A stretch of DNA of 10,931 nt, taken from assembly GCA_903884125.1 (NCBI GenBank), contig CAISDR010000489.1, forward strand, positions 1 through 10,931, read 5' to 3'. Positions 6,945 through 10,931 of the stretch are shown here, in pieces. Source of the DNA: an uncultured bacterium (GTDB taxonomy: Bacteria > Pseudomonadota > Alphaproteobacteria > CAISDR01). Position 1 is the stretch's first letter. The number at the start of each line of letters is the position of its first letter. Made by a program: the position numbers and the translations under genes. The notes beneath the pieces are model-generated. The model was not told the origin of the DNA. It saw only the letters and a list, made by a program, of their open reading frames with translations, and made no database searches.

Positions 6945-7944
6945 AACTTTTTGCCAGATACTGAAACCAGGGCGCGGTCGCTGTTTCAATAGACGCGGGG
7001 TCCCATAGTGGCGCTTCGCGCCAATACTCGATATTCGCCATGACTTCGGCAACACCGGCTTCAAAACAGACCTTTGGGGTCCAGTCCAGATCGTGGTGAA
7101 TTTTTGTAATATCAGCAAATGTGCAATCCGGCTCGCCGGGTCGCTTGGGAATATGGACCTGGGGTCCACCAATCAGCGATGCCAGGTAGTTGACCGCCTG
7201 GGGATTACCCGCGCCCAGATTCCAGATTTCGCCGGTCATTTGGGTATTGGCTGCAGCAAAAAATGCGCGGGCAACATCAGTAACATAGAGAAAATCACGG
7301 CTTTGTGTGCCATCACCCACAATTGTCAGGGGGGCATTGGCCAGTTTCTGGCGCAGGAATACACCAAAGACTGCACCATATGCCCCGGAGGTGCGTGACC
7401 GAGTGCCATATGCATTAAATATCCTGACGGAATTGACGGGCAGTCCAAAGACACGGTGCCAGTGGAAACATGAGACTTCACCCAGATATTTGCTCAAACC
7501 ATAGGGATGTTCGGGTTTTATTGGATGATCCTCGCGGGTCGGCGTGCTGGCAAGGCCGTAACATGAAGATGATGCCGCATAGACAAATTTGGCAAGCGTT
7601 TTAGATTGGCGCGCGGCTTCCAGCACGCGTGCCGTTCCCTGGGCATTAACCGCCAGATAATCCAGCGGGCGTTCCATGGATGGCACCAGATCGCCGATGC
7701 CCGCAAAATGAAAGACGAAGTGTGCGTCCTCAAACAAGCTGCCGCGCGTATCCAGATTTCGGATATCACCTTCTTCAATCACAAGGTCAGGGTTTGCGTT
7801 GTGCTGGTTCAGATTGGCAAGTCGACCTGACGAAAGATCGTCCAGTACCCGGACACGAAAACCCATCTCCAGGCACAGGTCCACCAGATGGCTGCCAATA
7901 AAGCCGGCCCCCCCGGTTACGACTGCAATCTTTTTCAGCGACAT
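6943..7944 (-). CDS. UDP-glucose 4-epimerase-like NAD-dependent SDR
   Basis: The product is an extended SDR of 333 aa from the ATG at 7944. VVTGGAGFIGSH at 8-19 is the classic NAD motif, followed by LDDLSSG at 34-40 (acidic residues that choose NAD) and GDIRN at 59-63. HFAGIGD at 79-85, AASSSCYG at 123-130 and PYGLSK with Tyr148 and Lys152 form the active site. RDFLYVTDVARA at 216-227 and WNLGAG are typical of GalE/WbpP-like epimerases. Epimerisation of a UDP-hexose or uronic acid is likely; decarboxylation or dehydration cannot be excluded. A longer frame starts at a GTG at 7965, also with an AAAAGG upstream. The ATG at 7944 is chosen because AGGAG sits five bases before it. That site is inside an inverted repeat, so translation may be controlled. 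The gene is second in the minus-strand operon. Confidence 0.85.
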   Translation of the reverse strand: MSLKKIAVVTGGAGFIGSHLVDLCLEMGFRVRVLDDLSSGRLANLNQHNANPDLVIEEGDIRNLDTRGSLFEDAHFVFHFAGIGDLVPSMERPLDYLAVNAQGTARVLEAARQSKTLAKFVYAASSSCYGLASTPTREDHPIKPEHPYGLSKYLGEVSCFHWHRVFGLPVNSVRIFNAYGTRSRTSGAYGAVFGVFLRQKLANAPLTIVGDGTQSRDFLYVTDVARAFFAAANTQMTGEIWNLGAGNPQAVNYLASLIGGPQVHIPKRPGEPDCTFADITKIHHDLDWTPKVCFEAGVAEVMANIEYWREAPLWDPASIETATAPWFQYLAKS

Positions 7945-7947
7945 GGG

Positions 7948-7983
7948 ATCTCCTGCGTTTGTCACCTAACCTTTTCAGGAGAT
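7948..7983 (-). promoter_or_regulatory. Inverted repeat that can mask the ribosome-binding site of the epimerase-like gene
   Basis: In the minus-strand transcript, ATCTCCTG (complement of 7976-7983) and CAGGAGAT (complement of 7948-7955) are perfect 8-base complements with a 20-nt loop. The second arm contains the AGGAG Shine-Dalgarno (complement of 7950-7954), which lies five bases before the ATG at 7944. A fold would therefore cover the ribosome-binding site. The alternative GTG start at 7965 and its own AAAAGG lie in the loop. Regulation by temperature, by a ligand or by translation of the upstream gene is conceivable, but this is inference from base pairing only. Confidence 0.5.
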
Positions 7984-8023
7984 TGTTAATTTTCGGTTCA
8001 AATTAGCTGAACACACTAAAGGC

Positions 8024-9124
8024 TCAGCCCTTTATGGCGATCAATCCAAAGCAGGTGGCGGCAAACCCATCGATGGCCAATTTGATATGATGGGCATCCG
8101 CACCCCATTGGCGTTTTAGGTCCCCTTCCCAGTCATAGGCATAAGGTGGGACATCAATAAACCGATCTAGGGGTTTTGATCCAATGTCGAAGTCAAGCGG
8201 CAGGACCTTGTGGCCAGCGGCCGTAAGCTTTTGGGCCATTTCCTCGAAGTGCTTTTGCTGGAACAGCACCGTCTGCCAATTGTCCAGGGTCTTTTCATGA
8301 TTCATGAAATTGAATTCCGTCGTGTGTACCGACAGTCCACCAGATCTTATTGTTTTCATCGCATTCTCAATAAAGGCGATGCCCTTTTCAATCGAACCCA
8401 GATGTTCAAATGCGCAGATGGACCAGCAGAAATCATAGTCATTAAGATGGTCGGAAATGGCATTCATATCCACATACTGGAAAGCAACAAGTTTATCGAA
8501 ACTTTCGCGATCCAGGAATTCCGACCTAAAGCTTTTGTCAAGCGAGGCGTGTTGCTCTGTACGTGCCCAGACGGCTGCGTTTTCATTTTCCGGCGCCAGA
8601 TCGGTGATGGTGATCGAACAACCCTTCGATGCGAGGTATGAGGGCAGGGGTTCTTCGCCGCAGCCAAAGCCAAGACCGCGCGCGCCCGGCCGGATGTGTC
8701 CAAATTGCTGCATTGCCTGTAAAGCATAGGCAAATTCCCATATCTTGCGGTGAAAGACATGGGCGATTTTCAATTCGCTTGACCAGTAACGGGTCCAATC
8801 CGCCTCAAGGTCAGACTGTGTTGATGGCTTGGACGTCAGCTCAATCTGCTTTGGTCCGTCAACGATAGATTTTGGCAGAGCTTCGGCCAGTGATTTCGCC
8901 AGGTCATAGCCAAAGAATTTGATATTAAGCTTAATAGCCTCTATATCCTTGGCAATTTTCCACAGGGCGTTGATATTGGGATTTCCATTGCCGTGGGTAA
9001 GTTCTAGCAGGCTGGCCATAATTTGATCGATATGTACTGGCTCGGCCTTTTTGGACTGGGCAGTTGGGGCGGGAAAATAGCCCAGTGGACGCGCATTTTC
9101 AGGCCCCGGATTATTGTCTGACAT
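8024..9124 (-). CDS. Class I SAM-dependent methyltransferase with long N-terminal extension
   Basis: From the ATG at 9124 this is a 366-aa protein. The methyltransferase domain begins near residue 120. GLGFGCGEEPLPSYLA at 150-165 is motif I, ITDLAPENE at 173-181 is the acidic loop with Asp175 for the SAM ribose, and DFCWSICAFEHLGS further on is the motif IV/post-IV region. A HTTEFNF stretch follows. About 110 residues precede the domain: a polar, proline-rich start, then a helical segment (DQIMASLLELTHG, then KIAKDIEAIKLNI). This segment could be an oligomerisation or acceptor-binding module and resembles nothing I can name. No signal peptide or membrane span is seen. A GTG at 9136 would add four residues; ATG 9124 is preferred because TGGGA lies seven bases upstream. 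It is the first gene of the minus-strand operon. The likely role is methylation of a glycan or sugar intermediate, acceptor unknown. Confidence 0.78.
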   Translation of the reverse strand: MSDNNPGPENARPLGYFPAPTAQSKKAEPVHIDQIMASLLELTHGNGNPNINALWKIAKDIEAIKLNIKFFGYDLAKSLAEALPKSIVDGPKQIELTSKPSTQSDLEADWTRYWSSELKIAHVFHRKIWEFAYALQAMQQFGHIRPGARGLGFGCGEEPLPSYLASKGCSITITDLAPENENAAVWARTEQHASLDKSFRSEFLDRESFDKLVAFQYVDMNAISDHLNDYDFCWSICAFEHLGSIEKGIAFIENAMKTIRSGGLSVHTTEFNFMNHEKTLDNWQTVLFQQKHFEEMAQKLTAAGHKVLPLDFDIGSKPLDRFIDVPPYAYDWEGDLKRQWGADAHHIKLAIDGFAATCFGLIAIKG

Positions 9125-9130
9125 CAAATA

Positions 9131-9168
9131 TCCCACGGTTTTGGGAAAGCGCCGCTGGGGCGACTTTC
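9131..9168 (-). promoter_or_regulatory. Two adjoining hairpins in the methyltransferase leader, one covering its Shine-Dalgarno
   Basis: In the minus-strand leader, the first stem pairs GAAAG-CGCC (9145-9153) with GGCG-A-CTTTC (9159-9168). This gives nine base pairs with one bulged base and a five-base loop. Directly after it, TCCCA and TGGGA (9131-9135 and 9142-9146) form a perfect five-base stem with a six-base loop. The TGGGA arm on the minus strand (complement of 9131-9135) is the presumed Shine-Dalgarno of the gene starting at 9124. The two stems share bases 9145-9146, so full formation of both competes. A regulatory role is inferred only. Confidence 0.35.
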
Positions 9169-9296
9169 AGAAATCAGTTGGAATTTAATACCTTTGCCTG
9201 AATTTGTCCCTGATCAAATTTCCGGAAATCAACTCGGCAGATTAGATACGGTTGCTCCGTATCCCGGCTTTCATGTAAAAGAAATTTTTGAATATA

Positions 9297-9305
9297 TGGG
9301 ATAAT
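9297..9305 (+). promoter_or_regulatory. Candidate extended -10 promoter element for the glycosyltransferase gene
   Basis: TGGGATAAT at 9297-9305 matches the extended -10 consensus TGnTATAAT with one mismatch, and it lies about 27 nt before the ATG at 9332. No good -35 box is seen at the usual spacing, which extended -10 promoters can tolerate. Transcription would begin near 9312, leaving a short leader with the GGAA Shine-Dalgarno at 9323-9326. Confidence 0.25.
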
Positions 9306-9331
9306 TTACGGCAAAAGCGCCTGGAAATTGC

Positions 9332-10921
9332 ATGAACCTTCGCCCTGTCGACCTAATTCAAACTCACATTCCCTTGCGCTTCCAAAGCGATCTGATTCAG
9401 CACGTCGAAAGAACAGCCGGGCCGGAATATAGTCCGGCGTTGACTTGGGCACCAATCATTGCCCAGCTGCAGTGCATCGGACTATTTGATCTGACACATG
9501 GGGTCTTGGATCATCTGAGAAGTGCCTATCCCGAATCATATTTCTTTCGACTGGCAAAAGCAGATTTGTGCGTGGCTACCGGTCTTAAAGCGGATGCTGA
9601 TCGCGAATGGCGAAGTCTTCTTGTCGGAGGTAAAATCGGGCGTGAGGCGGCGCTACAATTATTTCTTTCAGGCGTTGATTCATCAGATATCAACCGACTT
9701 GAAGATATTTTACTTGTTGATGGAATGTGGTCTCAAAGTGCCCATCTGGAATTTGTCAGACAATTGATTGCTATGGGGATGAATGCGCGCGCGCATGCTT
9801 TTTTTGAAAATTGGACCAGAAAATTCCAGATCGATGCGCAAAGTCTGGAATCCATCGGCGAAGCGGCGCTTTTAATCGGCGAACCAGCCGCTGCCCGCGA
9901 GATCCTTCGCCACCAGTATCACATACTGAATGCCAATGCCGATGATCTGATTGGTCAATTAGATCAACAAATTTCCGAATATTCCGAGGAAATTGAAAAT
10001 CGACTTCTGACGAATATTGAAGCTGCGAAATCTAAACAGACTCTGCCACCGGCTTCTGCTCTGGATGGTGACCAATTTGAGTTGCCCGATGGACAATCTG
10101 TCCTGTTTGTAAGTTTTGATGATCCGGCACTTGAAAACGACCTTGCCAGCCATTTTGCAGGATCAGCTGCAGTTGCCGGTGTCGCCCTTAACACCTATCT
10201 GGATACGTGCCTGGTGGACCCGTTTGCTTGTCGATGTGGTGAAACAGAAATACAGGATCGAGTTGATCGGTTTGCAAAATATTTGGCCAGTAATCGACCC
10301 TCGATCGTGATTTTGGAATGTTTTGCCGATACATCGGTTGGCCTGACGGTGGGCAGAATGATTTCGCTGCGTCGGCAGTTTTCCTTTCGATTGGTGTGTG
10401 TCATGCGTGATAGCAATCCACACTCGCTGGCGTTGATTGATAACTGGTTGCCAGCTTGCGACTCGCTGATCGTCTTTGACGCTGGTTCTTCGGCCGTACA
10501 TTATAAAGTGGCTGCGTTGCGTGCCAAAGTGATGGTAATGCCGGTTCCGGCTTTTCATGGCCCGTTTTTGGTAGGTCAGCCAGCCCAAGTTGATCTGACC
10601 TTTGTTGGAGCGGTTAACTTTAAGCCCCGCCTTTACCTGCTGGCTGAGCTATTGAATCAGCCGATATCATTTCGCGCAATATTTGGTCCGGCGCGCACCA
10701 TTACTGCGCCCAATATGGCTGCCTATGCCGGTCTGCTTTCGTCATCGCGCGCAGTCTTGAATGTTTCCCGGCATGGTACTGGGTTTCATCTGATGACAGG
10801 TCGAGTTTGGGAAACTATCGCATCGGGCCGATTGTTGGTGGAACAGGAAAATCCGGTCACAGAACGCTGCTTTAGGCCGTATCTGCATTTCCTGCCTTGG
10901 AAGAATGTTCCAAGCGGATAG
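9332..10921 (+). CDS. CgeB-like glycosyltransferase with N-terminal helical-repeat region; C-terminus apparently cut short
   Basis: The frame encodes 529 aa. Residues of about 1-230 are alpha-helical with short repeated hairpins (AIGLxD-type segments rich in Ala and Leu) and resemble a TPR-like solenoid. From about 255 the chain alternates strands and helices as in GT-B glycosyltransferases. The last 120 residues carry DLTFVGAVNFKPR, FGPAR (from 451), then SRHGTGFHLMTGRVWETIASG at about 479-499 and LLVEQEN, the pattern of the CgeB/Glyco_trans_1_2 family, with Glu494 in the donor-binding region. Family members normally continue for about 50-70 residues after this point, but a TAG at 10919-10921 ends the frame right after FLPWKN. 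The ATG has GGAA six bases upstream. It probably adds a sugar to a glycan in the cytoplasm. It could be a truncated gene or carry a frameshift near 10905-10918. Confidence 0.65.
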   Translation: MNLRPVDLIQTHIPLRFQSDLIQHVERTAGPEYSPALTWAPIIAQLQCIGLFDLTHGVLDHLRSAYPESYFFRLAKADLCVATGLKADADREWRSLLVGGKIGREAALQLFLSGVDSSDINRLEDILLVDGMWSQSAHLEFVRQLIAMGMNARAHAFFENWTRKFQIDAQSLESIGEAALLIGEPAAAREILRHQYHILNANADDLIGQLDQQISEYSEEIENRLLTNIEAAKSKQTLPPASALDGDQFELPDGQSVLFVSFDDPALENDLASHFAGSAAVAGVALNTYLDTCLVDPFACRCGETEIQDRVDRFAKYLASNRPSIVILECFADTSVGLTVGRMISLRRQFSFRLVCVMRDSNPHSLALIDNWLPACDSLIVFDAGSSAVHYKVAALRAKVMVMPVPAFHGPFLVGQPAQVDLTFVGAVNFKPRLYLLAELLNQPISFRAIFGPARTITAPNMAAYAGLLSSSRAVLNVSRHGTGFHLMTGRVWETIASGRLLVEQENPVTERCFRPYLHFLPWKNVPSG

Positions 10922-10931
10922 GAAAACATTT

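Larger units (their letters stand above)
9125..9331. promoter_or_regulatory. Divergent intergenic region with several palindromes
   Basis: This 207-nt spacer must hold the promoters of both the minus-strand operon and the glycosyltransferase gene. It contains a perfect 12-base palindrome ATTTCCGGAAAT (9218-9229), a perfect 7-bp stem GATACGG/CCGTATC with a five-base loop (9245-9263), and AATTTG/CAAATT (9201-9206 and 9215-9220). The element TTTC-n-GAAATCA occurs at about 9165-9176 and, with one more base, at 9219-9231, as an imperfect direct repeat. None is followed by a T-run, so operators for a dimeric regulator are more plausible than terminators. No convincing promoter for the minus-strand operon was found. 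Confidence 0.4.

Noticed and set aside
8018..8033. AAAGG...CCTTT stem over the methyltransferase stop codon as a rho-independent terminator
   Set aside because: The stem is five or six pairs, has a bulge or tight loop, and is not followed by a U-rich tract on the minus strand.
8210..8641. 143-codon plus-strand open frame opposite the second methyltransferase gene
   Set aside because: It has no recognisable motif or ribosome site, and the minus-strand frame carries a full set of SAM-methyltransferase motifs.

Overview
The window looks like part of a surface-polysaccharide (LPS O-antigen, capsule or exopolysaccharide) locus. It is probably from a mid-GC alphaproteobacterium, perhaps Rhodospirillales or Thalassospira-like. 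That guess rests on general codon and protein style only; no marker gene fixes the taxon. No RNA gene, insertion sequence, CRISPR array or phage gene was seen.

Layout. Positions 1-141 are an edge stretch with no assignable gene. From about 142 to 5862 a tight plus-strand operon runs: GmhB-like HAD phosphatase, transaldolase, Gfo/Idh/MocA dehydrogenase, class I methyltransferase, GDP-mannose-dehydratase-like SDR, and the N- and C-terminal halves of a split transketolase. Most gaps are 3-44 nt, and two junctions are ATGA stop/start overlaps (phosphatase/transaldolase and transketolase N/C). A minus-strand operon converges on it, with only 4 nt between the two stop codons. Read from 9124 down to 5867 it holds a second SAM methyltransferase, a UDP-glucose-4-epimerase-like SDR and another extended SDR. 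A divergent spacer of about 207 nt (9125-9331) rich in palindromes separates it from a plus-strand gene (9332-10921) for a helical-repeat/CgeB-like glycosyltransferase. That gene's reading frame stops where the family normally continues.

How the genes may work together (inference). Transketolase and transaldolase are the two enzymes that make sedoheptulose 7-phosphate. A GmhB-like phosphatase acts in ADP/GDP-heptose synthesis, and a GMD-like SDR could carry out 4,6-dehydration of an NDP-sugar. One coherent reading is a locus with its own heptulose supply that makes a modified, possibly 6-deoxy and methylated, higher-carbon sugar. The other is that the split transketolase transfers a two-carbon ketol unit directly to a sugar intermediate, giving a branched or chain-extended sugar. 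The isomerase, kinase and nucleotidyltransferase that a complete heptose route needs are not in the window.

Beyond the genes, the minus-strand operon has two places where a ribosome-binding site lies inside a perfect inverted repeat, before the epimerase-like SDR and before the methyltransferase. A 9-bp inverted repeat also spans the stop codon between the two minus-strand SDR genes.
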